Source: Episyrphus balteatus (taxonomy: Eukaryota; Arthropoda; Insecta; Diptera; Syrphidae). From it: a DNA stretch of 64,000 nt. Shown piece by piece: positions 23,473 through 34,389 of the stretch; the stretch's first letter is position 1, and every line of letters begins with the position of its first letter. Under the pieces are notes generated by a model. That model was not told where the DNA came from. It did not search any database and was given only the letters and a program-made list of their open reading frames with translations. The position numbers and the translations under genes were made by a program. The DNA lies in contig NC_079136.1 of assembly GCF_945859705.1 (NCBI RefSeq), forward strand, positions 80,414,867 through 80,478,866, written 5' to 3'.

Positions 23473-26400
23473 ATGACTTCTTGTCAAATTGTATTCGATA
23501 AAAACGATCATGGAACTTTTTTCACTGGTCAAATAGTAAGCGGTAAAGTTATCATTGAATTAAATAGAAAGAAAAAATTACGAGGTAAGAATTTACAATA
23601 CGAGTTATAGAAAAAAATGGTTTGTCCAGAATTATTAAAAATGTGTTTGAATATTTAATAGTAAAATTAAATTAAATATTTTTTGTGTCATTCGAAAAAT
23701 GATTGATACAAATTTAAAAAAAGATAAATAGAATTTTGTTTGATAATATTATCTAAATCTAAGACCCCACATGTTTTGGAAGTGACAAAATGTGTACATA
23801 CATAAATTAGGGCGTTCGTTATTTAAGGGTTTCTCCTTTCTCGAGAATACACTAAACAACTTTCTCTAAAATGTATAAACCATTTTTCTATGACCAGTGG
23901 TTTATTCAGTGGTTTGGAAAACGTTGCGTGTTTAATGTAGACAAGAACCTCATCAAATATTTTTTCTTTAAAGCTATATCTAAAAATGACTTCATAAGTC
24001 AACATATACCTATTTCAAAGGAGAAAAAACTTTAATACTCGTGGGGTGCAATAGTGTCAAAATAAAAATCTGCAAAAATTAGGGATATTTTGTTTATTGT
24101 TTTCAAATACTTTTTCCACTTAGGAACTTGAGTCTAGAAAAAACCTTAAATAACGAACGCCCTAACATACATAAATTGCATTTAAATTTATACATGCGTA
24201 GATATCTTATATATAAAATAGAGTTCGTTTAGTGTGTGTGGCCGATAAACTCGCGTTTGGCTGGTCCGATTTTGGTAATTTTTGTTTTGTTTGAAAGGTA
24301 TTAATATGTAGATGGTTTGTATAAAAAAAAAATAATACCTTTTCTCCCATCTTCACATAGCTGTCAATTTGTACGAGTGAAGAAACACTCTAGCTTTTTA
24401 AAAAGTTTAACTAAGCTTAATTTGTAAAAAAAATTATTAAGACAGGCTTTCAAAATAATTATCACGGTGTTACAAAAATGAGGTTTTAAAATATACGCGG
24501 GCGGAGACCTATCAGGTTTTGTAGAGCTAGTCGCACTGAATACGAAACGGTATTTGAAAATCCCCTAACACCCCCAAAATCTGGAGTTACGGGCAAAAAA
24601 CGGTTTTTTGGACCTTCACCCATTGAAAAAATTCTAGCTTCGACAATTTTTTACCCATTTTCGATTTTTTTACAGTTTCTGATAGAAGATAAATATACCT
24701 TTTTAACAATGTATAAAACATGTAACTCGGTTAAACCACTTAGAATTTATAAGATGTCAAAGTTCAAAAATTCATTTTTTTTTGGCATTTGCCCAACTTC
24801 GGCATCAATTTAAAGTATATGTTTTCAAAACAACATGCTATTTAAAAATATATTCTAAAACTATATCTATTTCCCAATTGATCGAGGTATTTTTTATGAA
24901 AATCACTTCAAAATTCGCTTAGAAAAAAAAATTTTTCGATTTCAACCCAGTTACAGAAATTCGAACTTTTAGGCATAGAACAAAAATGTTGTTTCGGCAC
25001 GTAGTAGGATAAGTTAGGCGCCAAGATTTGATGAAGGGTTTTTGTAGAGGAGCTCAATACAAACATTTTTTTTCTTTGTTAGGGGGGTCTATCTCCCCCC
25101 GTTTAGGTGGGAGGGGCATTTTTCTAAAAAAAAATTATCAAAACAAAAAAAATTATGAAAAAACAACGGCAACACTTACAGTAATAAATGATACAATTTT
25201 CAAAAGGCAAAATTGTGCATTTGATTCTAATTTTTAAATCAATATAATATTAATAATAGTTTTTGAAATAATCGATTTCAAAGTTAAAAATAGGTGAACA
25301 AAAAATTTTAAAAATTTATTTTATACTTTTTTTGTCCAGACCGTGAATTTAAATAAAAAAATTACTCACATAGAAAACTGCCTCAATTGATTCCTTATCA
25401 ATGTGTGAAAACTATATGTTTCTATGTCTTCTAGTTTTTGAGAAAATTGAAAAATAAAAACAAATAATAACAAAAAATATTTTGAAAAAAGAAAAATCTG
25501 ATAAAATAATTTTTCAATTTTCCCAAAAACTAGAAGACATAGAAACATATAGTTTTCACGGTTTGATAAGGAATCAATTGAGGCAATGTTTTGTGTGAGT
25601 AATTTTTTTTACTAAAATTCACAGTCTGGACAAAAATAGTATAAAATGAGTTTTAAAATTTTTTTTTCACCTATTTTTAACTTTGAAATCGATTATTTCA
25701 AAAACTATTATTAATATTATATTGATTTAAAAATTAGAATCAAATGCACAATTTTGCCTTTTGAAAATTGTATCATTTATTACTGTAAGTGTTGCCGTTG
25801 TTTTTTAATAATTTTTTTTGTTTTGATAATTTTTTTTTAGAAAAATGCCCCTCCCACCTAAACGGGGGGAGATAGACCCCCCTAACAAAGAAAAAAAATG
25901 TTTGTATTGAGCTCCTCTACAAAAACCCTTCATCAAATCTTGGCGCCTAACTTATCCTACTACGTGCCGAAACAACATTTTTGTTCTATGCCTAAAAGTT
26001 CGAATTTCTGTAACTGGGTTGAAATCGAAAAATTTTTTTTTCTAAGCCAATTTTGAAGTGATTTTCATAAAAATACCTCGATCAATTGGGAAATAGATAT
26101 AGTTTTAGAATATATTTTTTAAATAGCATGTTGTTTTGAAAACATATACTTTAAATTGATGCCGAAGTTGGGCAAATGCCAAAAAAAATTGAATTTTTGA
26201 ACTTTGACATCTTATAAATTCTAAGTGGTTTAACCGAGTTACATGTTTTATACATTGTTAAAAAGGTATATTTATCTTCTATCAGAAACTGTAAAAAAAT
26301 CGAAAATGGGTAAAAAATTGTCGAAGCTAGAATTTTTTCAATGGGTGAAGGTCCAAAAAACCGTTTTTTGCCCGTAACTCCAGATTTTGGGGGTGTTAGG

Positions 26401-29400
26401 GGATTTTCAAATACCGTTTCGTATTCAGTGCGACTAGCTCTACAAAACCTGATAGGTCTCCGCCCGCGTATATTTTGAGTGTTACACCGTGTTATTATTG
26501 TTTATAGTCTGATTTTGAATATTGTGATGCCTGTCAAGGTTTGAATTTGCTTGAAGCAGAAACTCATTGGGATCCAACGCTTTCTGGTGCATTGGTTGCT
26601 CTAATCTAATAAAAAAAGGATAACGTGATATGCTTAACTTAAGGGCAAGGACCCAGTCTAGCATAGATATAGAAGCTTCGAGCCTCGAGCCCGGATAATT
26701 ACCAGACCGGTCCAATACTTATTTTTTTGTACCGAGGAATAACGTGGCATGCGCTTAACTTTATGGCAAGGATCGCAACTTGCATAAACATAGATGCTCT
26801 GATCCTCTGGACAGTAGGTACGTAATGTTCTAAGATTTGGAGTAGTACAAGCAGTACGATATTCAAATAAAAAAAACATCATCTGATAATTCTCTGCCAC
26901 CGGGTATAAAGGGGTTAGGTCGTAAATGATAGTTTGCAAAAAAAAATGCGATTGAAGTTGAGGTAATGTATGAAAAATCGATGAATTTTTGAGCATTGAT
27001 CCTCTTATTTTTATAGGAAAGAGTTGCTCTAAATATTTGTTTTTAAAACCAAATAAAAGAGATTATTCTTATTTCATCAAAATGCAATTTTGTGACTTGA
27101 CCCCTTTGTACCCGGCAGCAAAGAATTATTGGCTGTTCTGCTATTTTAGTGCTTTTCTGCTATTTCAGGGAAATTCTCCAGACCAACACAAAAATGAGCT
27201 TGGGAACGTTTTGATTCTACGATTTCAGAATAGGCTCGAGGCTCGAAGCTTCTATATCTATGCAAGACTGGGTCCTTGCCATAAAGTTAAGAATGTCACG
27301 TTATTCCTTGAAATACAAATTTAAGTATTGCACCGGTCTGATAATTCTCCCGGCATGAATTCCATAGGAAACGTCTTTTGGGGCTTATCCCTTTTTGTAC
27401 GTTATTTTGTATCAAAAAGTATGAATTCTTTGACTTTTTTTAAGGCAATCCTTATCAACATGATAAGCGCAGGTAAATGGGACAGAAAAAAAGTTTAAGA
27501 CATTTAGACAAAAACCAAAAATTTTATTTTTTTGCTTGGGCCTAATAATATGGCAAGGCTTTTTGATACACACCATTTTTTGTTTTTCCATCTTTGATAT
27601 ATGTATTTAAATATAGCATATGGTTTTCTTACTCGCTAACAGCCAACATATATGTAGTTGACAATGGGAAAAAACAGGATTCTCTAAATTAATACCACAT
27701 ATTTTTAAAGATAGACCTTATTTATGGTTATAGCAAATGCCAATGTTACAGAAAATTGAAGACGCTTAAATTCAAATGGGAAATCTGACAGAATCATTGG
27801 ACCTTGAGAAATCAACACATCTTCGCCTTTGAATTTTCCACAAAAAATGGTAGCTTCAATTAGCCATTAACTTTTCCAAGACAAGTCTTGTACATTGCAA
27901 AGTTTTGGTTGCTGTATGTTCTGAAGCATTATAATGGGCGCTACTACTTTCCGCGCTAAATGATGTGGCGGCAGTCCTGGTATATCCAATGAATTCAAAA
28001 ATTTCGTTTGGTAATTTAATACAATGCTTTCATTTGTGATAGGGTCAACCGATTTGTTGGCAAAAAAATTGTGTGTTTATATCGTTAAAAATTGTTGCAT
28101 TGATTTCAGAAACATTTTTATTTGTACCAGCCATTATTGCACGTTACTAAGCCAAGCATGACTTTTGTAATTTGTCTTTATACTTGGAAATACACTTTGA
28201 ATCAATTCATTTTTTGAATTTACATTACAGTTAAAATTGCTTTGAAGTGTAATTCGGCCTTCAGAATCAAGTGCCATTATTCCATTAACAATGTCCAATA
28301 ACTGCTTAGATTACAATAAATTGGTTAATGTTCATTACAATAAACAAGTTTTTTTTTCGGTTTAAATTTATTTTCAAATAGGTTCTATTTTTTTAAAAGT
28401 GCACTCAGCGAAGCGGGTGGTGTTAGCTAGTATCTTATGAAAACAAAAGACATCAGCATTGTTTTAAGTTGAATCATCAGTAATATTTTTGTATGGTCAT
28501 CAAAGGACTACCCTTAATGTAAAAAAAAAAAAAAACAAATTAAAACATTAGTTTATGATTTTCGTTTATGGTTTTCGATAGTATCGAACTTTTTCAATGA
28601 ATCATAAGCCTATAATAATTTAGTAGCTATAATAATTGAATGTGTCACAGTTATAAAGACAAACGATGTTTCATGCAAATAAAAGGACCCCACAACTGTA
28701 TGAAAAAGTGGTTTCAATAGAATGTTCAAATACAAAAGGATATAAATGTATTTATTACATTTTTTCTGTTATATTTTTTTACAAAATAAATTTTACATTT
28801 AATGCAAACTGGCAGACCCATGCTCACATTGCAACGAATTTAGCAGAAACATTTAACTTGAGTCAAGGTACTTGACCCTAAGATAATAGCCTAATTAAAA
28901 TTATACAATGTCCACTTGAAACTTGCAACTTTTGCCTTGTCACTTTTGAAACATGACACTTATATTAATCCCCATTTACGACCTATCCGACTTACCAATT
29001 ACAACATATAACTCAACATTTGCAACTTGGAATTTAGATCTTGCAAATAGTTACCTACTATTTTAGCTTGCACCCTATTGTTTGCATTTTCTGCTTTCCC
29101 ACTTTCAAATTTAAAATTGCCAACCACCATTTATCCATTGTCAATTTATCAATGGCCATTTATCAATTGCTACTGACTGTCGATCATTTATTATAATTTG
29201 TTTGACGTACTAACGTCTTATCCCTTCAAGCAAGCAGGTCCGACCTCGGTCCGAATCCGCTCCGCCTCAGGCGGAGCTGAGCCCGACTTCGAGGCAGAAA
29301 CTGGTCCGAAGGCGGCTCAAATTAGTATGGAAATTATAATCACCGCGAAGTCGATTGCATATGTATTGGTGTGGTGAAAACCTCCATTCCGAGAAAACGG

Positions 29401-32400
29401 AGCCGAAGTCGGACCCGAGGCGGATCAGCGAAAACCTACCAGAAAGAGGAACAAAAATGGGATGACGTTTCGCATTTGCGACCAAAAAAAGAACAAGATT
29501 TTTTTTTTTTTCACTGAAATTGTTTTATTTATTTAACTTTCACAAACACAAATGTTTACATTTATTTTCTAAAGAAACAGCATACAGGCCAGCGGCAGGA
29601 ATAATTGATTTTCCAAAATTTTATTTGTTGAATGTTGTTCGTGGTTGGTGGTGGCGTCAGGCTGCAGGAGAAGATGACTTCCTACGAAAAACATAAAAAA
29701 GATTAATAATTATTGATTAGAAATTTGCTAAGCTACATTTCAGCAATGCATACCTGTTTTTTGTATTAAAATTAATATTAATAATATTGTTATTATTATT
29801 TTTGACGAGTCACGAGCACGACACGCGAGGAACTTCAACAAATAACAAATAAATAACAAAATGGCGCTTTGTCATTTTCTTGCCTTTGTCTTTCTTTCGT
29901 CAGTTCTCCTTTTCGCATTTTTCACCACGCTTCTCCTTCGACTTTTGTGTTCATACACAAAAAGTTGCAAGTGTGTGAGTGCAACCCCTTTTTTCGCGTT
30001 CTGAGGGCGGAGTGTCTTTGTTGAACTCAGTTTTCTTGCTTGAAGGGATAAATCGATGAACCATGGTAGCATCCACGAAAAAGTGACGCCATTTTCTCCC
30101 ATTTCACCTGAAATTTTTAGAAGAGCAGCAAAAATTTCAATTAAAAATTAAAAATAAACTATTGAAGATACAAAACTTTTCTATTGCTAATTTGAAAGAT
30201 AACAACCTAAAGTTGATTTTTTAAAAACTCCATCATTTAATAGGGTAAATAGGGTAAAACAAAATTGTAAAAAGTGGCTATTTTCTTCTTCTTCTTCCTT
30301 TTTCTCGGCGCTGTTATGATCTCGATGTCGAGGGGTTATTCTAAGTCTCTGAGTTGTGAAATATGTATTTTTGAAAAACACCTACTTTTGTATTGGTATT
30401 TTCGGGTGGGTTTTATTTTTAGCAATTTTTCGAAGCGTTCAAAAAATCTCAAATTTGTGAACAAATCTTAGCTTATTATCTCTAGAAATATCAATAATAG
30501 AGATTCCTGAGAACTTTTTTGTAGGAAATTGAATTTTCAAAAATGTTGCCATACAAAATTTTGCTGTAGAATTACCCATTTCTAAAATAACACCGAGATA
30601 AGGCAAAAAACAATAAAATCCTTAAAAAAAAATGACTTTCGTAACCTGCCCTGTCTCATTGGCGGAAGTTACAGTAAAGTCACATGACACTTTTATAGAC
30701 CAATCAATTCTGAATAATTTGCTTTTTGATTCATTGAGATAGCATAAAATTCAGATGAGCTCTATAAATTTAAAATTTGCCATTTCCAACCGAATTTTGA
30801 AGCACCCTATTAGGGATAGTTGCGTCAGCCGAGACAGTGTTTTGAGTGGTCCGCAGATATCTGCCTCAGAATGTAAGAAAATAATATGTTTGGATGTAAA
30901 TTAAGTACAGGTAAAATAGTACATAAAATCAAGAAATAAAAAAAAATTGTTACTTACTTACTTACTTACTATTTCACTTGTTGAAGTCCAAAAACAAGCA
31001 CCCTTGTTTTTAATCGGCAATAACTTTTCTAAGAGCAGTGGTATTGACTTTATTTTTATGTCATTGGATTCAGCATCAAAAAATACCTTGAAAACATGTG
31101 TCATATCATGATATTCGCCAAACAATTTTTTTCAGTATGTTTTTGACCTTCACCCCCTTTAATTTTTGACTACCGTAATTTCACAAAAAGCAAAGATAAT
31201 TCAAATGCACCTTTTTATTAATTTTTATTTAATTTATGAGAACCTTGTATCAAAACGGGGGCAAGTAAAAATTTAACTTTTTGTATGGGAAATTAAGATA
31301 AAATCTCTGCTAAATTAATTTATTATGTACATATATGAATGCAATTCAAATATTTGCATATTTTCACATTTTTATAATCAAGTTTTAGGTTAGATAAAAA
31401 ATATTAATAATTACTGCGAGTTTTTAAAGTTTGGATCTGCCTTAATACAAAAATATGAACCTGGCACCATTTTGATGCAAGGTTCTTAATTGTTAATTTT
31501 CGCTTTTCTCGCAAAAGTTGTTAAATATGTTCCTCTTCATTAAAACTTCCTTATTTATTGCAGCCATTGAACTGAAAATCTGTGGATTTTCTGCAGCAAA
31601 ATGGAGAGATCGACGATCAGGTGCGAAAAAAGAGCATCACCACAAGAAGCGTAGGTTTACTGGACGAGAAGACTATATAGCTTCCAACACATTTCTTATT
31701 GGTTCTTATAATGGTAGGTAATTTGTTTTTAATTAAAATAATTGCTTTATTTTCAAGTCTTTCATCTAAAATTTATAAGGGCAGGATGTCATAGTCGATG
31801 AAGGATCACATATTTTTACATTTCAATGTCTTATTCCTGAAAATTGTCCATCATCATTTGAAGGAAAATACGGTCATATTCGTTACATTGCCAAAGTTAT
31901 TATGAATAATTCATTCTCGAAAAACAACACGTACACTGTTGGATTTACAGTTCTGAAACTTGTTGATTTAAATTGGGACTCAAATTTGTTAAAGGTAAAT
32001 TAATAATTTTTTATATTTATTTTTGAAAATATTTCTAAAAAGTCTTATAATTTTTCAGATGCCAGCAAATATTGAAACTATTGAAGGTTTTTGCCTGAGT
32101 ACAACCAAGCCGGTTATGTTAAGTGTTGATATCTCTCAAACCGGGTATGTTCCAGGTCAAATGATCTTGGTTAATGGAGAAGTGAACAATCAATCAAATT
32201 GTGATGCCAAAAAGATTAATGTATTTTTTAACTTAATTGCAACTTATACATCAGACTGTCCTCGCACAAATACAAAAGTTGAGAAAATTTGCTTAGTTAA
32301 AAAAGAATCAAGTCCTGTAGCTCGGAAATCACGTCGAAATTTTACTGAAATCATTCGAGTTCCAGCTACAGCACCTTCGTGTGAGCATCTTAGTAGAGTT

Positions 32401-32897
32401 GTTCGTATTTCATATGAAATCACAGTGGTTGCAGTTATGAATGGCTTGATAAGAAATGCTAAGGCGGTTATTCCAATTACAATAGGCAATGTTCCACTTC
32501 ATACTGGATCAATACCTGCTCCTCGATCTGCTGATGTACCATCAACTTCAGCAAGTGCTATGGCTCTGAGTGGTGGATGTCAGGAAAATACTGTTTCAGA
32601 ACCTTTTGAACCTGATTTGCGTAAGACTAAGCAATGAAACATTTTTTTTTTTCTGATCTAATAGTTTTTTTTACAGCGCCTCCATCATACGAGGAAGCAA
32701 TGTTTATGACAGCCGATATTGGAGATGATGAGGTGCAATCATCAAACACAAGTCATGAAGTTGTTCGATTTACTCCCCGGTTTCCTGTTTTCGATGTCGA
32801 TGGGGTTTTAATACCAGATTCAATTGCTACTCCGCAAGAACGTCTGCCTCCAATCACAGAAAAAAGTCAAGAAGATGATGTTAAATATTTGATTTGA
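23473..32897 (+). CDS. Alpha-arrestin gene B with intact PPxY
   Basis: Exons: 23473-23584, 31564-31713, 31780-31994, 32059-32620, 32677-32897. They total 1260 bases (419 aa) with phases 1, 1, 0, 1. For exon 3 the acceptor at 31779 is required; the nearby AG at 31784 gives a stop after five codons. Arrestin_N is about residues 4-158 (CPSSFEGKYGHIRYIAKV), Arrestin_C about 170-310 (QTGYVPGQM, IPITIGNVPL). The tail has PPSY at 348-351 inside PPPSYEEAM and a FTPRFPVF motif. Family knowledge: PPxY binds WW domains of Nedd4-type ubiquitin ligases, making the protein a cargo adaptor. The cysteine-rich linker of relatives is reduced to one Cys. The first exon (MTSCQIVFDKNDHG) lies 8 kb upstream and is assigned by homology, phase and strand. 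AATAAA at 33286-33291 is a candidate polyadenylation signal. Confidence 0.88.
23810..24162. mobile_element. TIR element in intron 1 of gene B (TA-flanked MITE)
   Basis: Inverted ends GGGCGTTCGTTATTTAAGG (from 23810) and its complement (to 24162) are flanked by TA on both sides. The longer word ACATACATAAATT also lies just outside both ends, so either the duplication is unusually long or the flank is itself repetitive. TA duplication fits a Tc1/mariner-type MITE. 353 bp. Confidence 0.75.
24494..26470. repeat. Giant near-perfect palindrome (about 961-bp arms, 55-nt loop)
   Basis: 24494-25454 returns inverted at 25510-26470, centre 25482, loop about 25455-25509. Outer extensions CACGGTGTTACA (left, from about 24463) and its near complement (right, to about 26493) suggest terminal repeats, with TTAT just outside on both sides as a possible 4-bp duplication. 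No coding capacity. It lies within intron 1 of gene B, so every gene B pre-mRNA would contain it. Confidence 0.95.
26610..27350. repeat. Inverted/direct repeat cluster inside the Helitron block
   Basis: A unit with GGCAAGGACCCAGTCT, GCATAGATATAGAAGCTTCG and GCTCGAGG-type words occurs at 26640-26700, again in diverged direct form at 26745-26830, and inverted at 27228-27310. A second word pair (ACCCCTTTGTACCCGG and its complement) lies between them. This looks like several copies of one short element inserted into each other. The small open frames here are read from the repeat. Confidence 0.7.
27590..28310 (-). pseudogene. Helitron Rep/Hel helicase remnant (C-terminal Pif1-like part)
   Basis: On the minus strand, translated segments in order are NKNVSEINATIFNDIN (about 28115-28065), LNSLDIPGLPPHHLARKVV (about 27995-27935), IQQPKLCN (about 27920-27895), LIEATIFCGKFKGEDVLIS (about 27865-27805), and PFEFKRLQF plus LAFAIT (about 27780-27725). 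A CSRV-like end follows near 27620. These are the successive conserved blocks of the helicase domain of Helitron transposases. Frameshifts and stops (for example a TAA after SWKS) break it. It is a dead fragment, opposite to the Helitron termini around it. Confidence 0.88.
28431..29170. other. Intron 1 of gene B, unassigned stretch
   Basis: No element boundary seen. 28890-29170 has loosely repeated words (CAACTTGCAACTTTT, ATTTATCAATTG), resembling a decayed tandem array. The 69-codon frame at 28666-28875 is not recognised. Confidence 0.4.
29222..30047. mobile_element. TIR element CCCTTCAAGCAAG, inserted into an older repeat
   Basis: Ends CCCTTCAAGCAAG (29222) and CTTGCTTGAAGGG (to 30047), with TTAT before and ATAA after. 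The flanking sequence (29170-29217 and 30052-30255) is an older repeat, and a copy without the insertion lies at 47090-47345 with TTATAA at the junction. The insertion therefore duplicated AT, or inserted without duplication if the element is read as TCCC...GGGA. The left part is GC-rich and contains CTCCGCCTCAGGCGGAG, a perfect palindrome. A fragment of the same family is at 57180-57355. 826 bp, no coding gene seen. Confidence 0.85.
30052..31563. other. Rest of intron 1 of gene B
   Basis: 30052-30255 is the older repeat shared with 47090-47300. 30905-31160 is an inverted relative of 5040-5250. A run of ACTT tetramers lies at 30954-30972. No exon seen before the acceptor at 31562-31563. Confidence 0.55.
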
Positions 32898-33728
32898 TTT
32901 GTATCATTAAATACAACCAGGGCCTGTTTCTCACCAGATTAATGCTTCATCAACGATTTCAAATATCAATTGGCACGTCCCTTTGGGCTTTAGACTTCTT
33001 TGAAATTCTTAAATGTATCGTCCATAAATACTTACTACTTTTTAAAGCAAAATATGCCGAATCTATTGAATGCTGAAATCAATGTTGCTGTTTTTGAAGT
33101 TTGATGAGAATGAGGCCTAGGTGGATCAAACTTATTGTGAGGAGAATATATTACAAGAATTACAAAGAAATTAAGGAAGAATTAATTAAAATTGCCTATG
33201 ATCTTATTTTTTGTTTCAATTTTCAACTTTTATTGATAAGATTTCGCTTTCTTCAAATTGGTCTTTTCAGTTTTAGCTTAAATTAAATAAATCACACTAC
33301 CAGTTGGACGTATACGCTATGGTGACCAATTTGGTAGTTATTCCAGTTTTAAACTTTCACAATTATTAAGAAGACAATTCACCGCTAAGACAAATTATGA
33401 CAAACCCAATGATACGAATGGAATCCGAAATTGTTGCTTGGAATTCTCATGTTTGGTTTCGTGCAATTCTTTTTCCTTTCGGATCACACCAATCTCAGAA
33501 GACTTCTCCTCAAAAAATTATTATTTATTTTTAAAGAAGCGATTAGATATAAGATTTTAGTAAGTTTATTTTTATGTTTAATATTTTATTTTCTAACATT
33601 AAAAAAAAAGTTGGTATGCCAGTTTTAAGAAACTATTATTAAACATAAAAACGAAATTTCGATAAATTTCATCAAACATTTTTCAAAAAATTGATTTTCC
33701 AACAAAAGATTCTAAAATATTTTTTAAA
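32898..33728. other. 3' flank of gene B
   Basis: Presumed 3' UTR to about 33300 (AATAAA at 33286-33291), then AT-rich DNA. The 60-87-codon open frames here do not resemble proteins. Confidence 0.5.
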
Positions 33729-34384
33729 GCCTGAACTACATCAAAACACAAAGTCAGAAAAGTACAAAAAAGTAAACACGATGTTTTTTCTTTTTCCCCC
33801 TAGTAACTTATTTGTATATCCCTCTTTCATTTTTAAAAAGTATTTGAGTCAAAAAGCTTGAACAAGACCAAGCTTTCAATGTTCACAAAGTTTCAAAAAC
33901 AAATACACTCAAACAATATTTTATATCCTTTCCGTAAGGTAGCTCTGCGATCACATAGTTCCTGTCATTTTCGAAGTAGAGCTCTTTCGACAAATAAATA
34001 TTTTTTTTTCAAATACAGTCGATTCCCTCTAAGTAGAACTTCATCCAGGTCGAATTTCCCTCTAAATCGAACTTTTTCACCATTTTTAATGAAACCGCCT
34101 GCAGCAAAATGATTGAACAGGTGCCTCTTACTCGAATTTCTTATAAACTCGAACCAATTTTCGTGTCCTGTGAAAATTCGACTTAGATAGAGTCGACTGT
34201 ATTTTGTTTACTTTTTCAAATTTTTTTTTATTTGAAATTTAAAACTTCAAAAAACAAAAAAGCTTTTTTAGTTATTTTTTTTCCAATAGATGTCAAGTAG
34301 ATATATGTACATGTATTTTCTATATTTTAAGCTTTGTGTACTTTTTTGTACTTTTTCGACTTTGTGTTTTGATGTAGTTCAGGC
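33729..34384 (+). mobile_element. TTAA-type foldback element, unit 1
   Basis: Begins GCCTGAACTACATCAAAACA at 33729 and ends with the complement at 34384, with TTAAA on both sides (shared with the next unit at 34385-34389). Directly adjacent in inverted order is unit 2, whose outer arm 35268-35509 mirrors 33729-33975. A pogo-like element (34016-34199) is nested in it. No coding capacity. Confidence 0.8.
34016..34199. mobile_element. Pogo-like MITE nested in foldback unit 1
   Basis: Ends CAGTCGATTCCCTCTAAG and, inverted, CTATCTAAGTCGAATTT...CAGTCGA, with TA at 34014-34015 and 34200-34201. A CAGT start and TA duplication are pogo/Tigger-like. A related end occurs in unit 2 at 34564-34611. 184 bp. 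Confidence 0.75.
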
Positions 34385-34389
34385 TTAAA

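Larger units (their letters stand above)
24205..28430 (+). mobile_element. Helitron-bounded block in intron 1 of gene B
   Basis: Starts at TCTTATATATAAAATAG preceded by A, followed by GGCTGGTCCGATTTTGG, typical of insect Helitron 5' ends. It ends with AGCGAAGCGGGTGGTGTTAG then CTAG, followed by T. TC...CTAG inserted between A and T with a GC-rich word just before CTAG fits Helitrons. Inside are the palindrome at 24494-26470, a repeat cluster at 26610-27350 and a helicase remnant at about 27590-28310. The remnant runs antisense to these termini, so the block is composite or nested. Confidence 0.65.

Noticed and set aside
31785..31994. Gene B exon 3 starting after the AG at 31784
   Set aside because: In the phase set by exon 2 this gives a stop after five codons. 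The AG at 31779 keeps the frame and the homologous residues.
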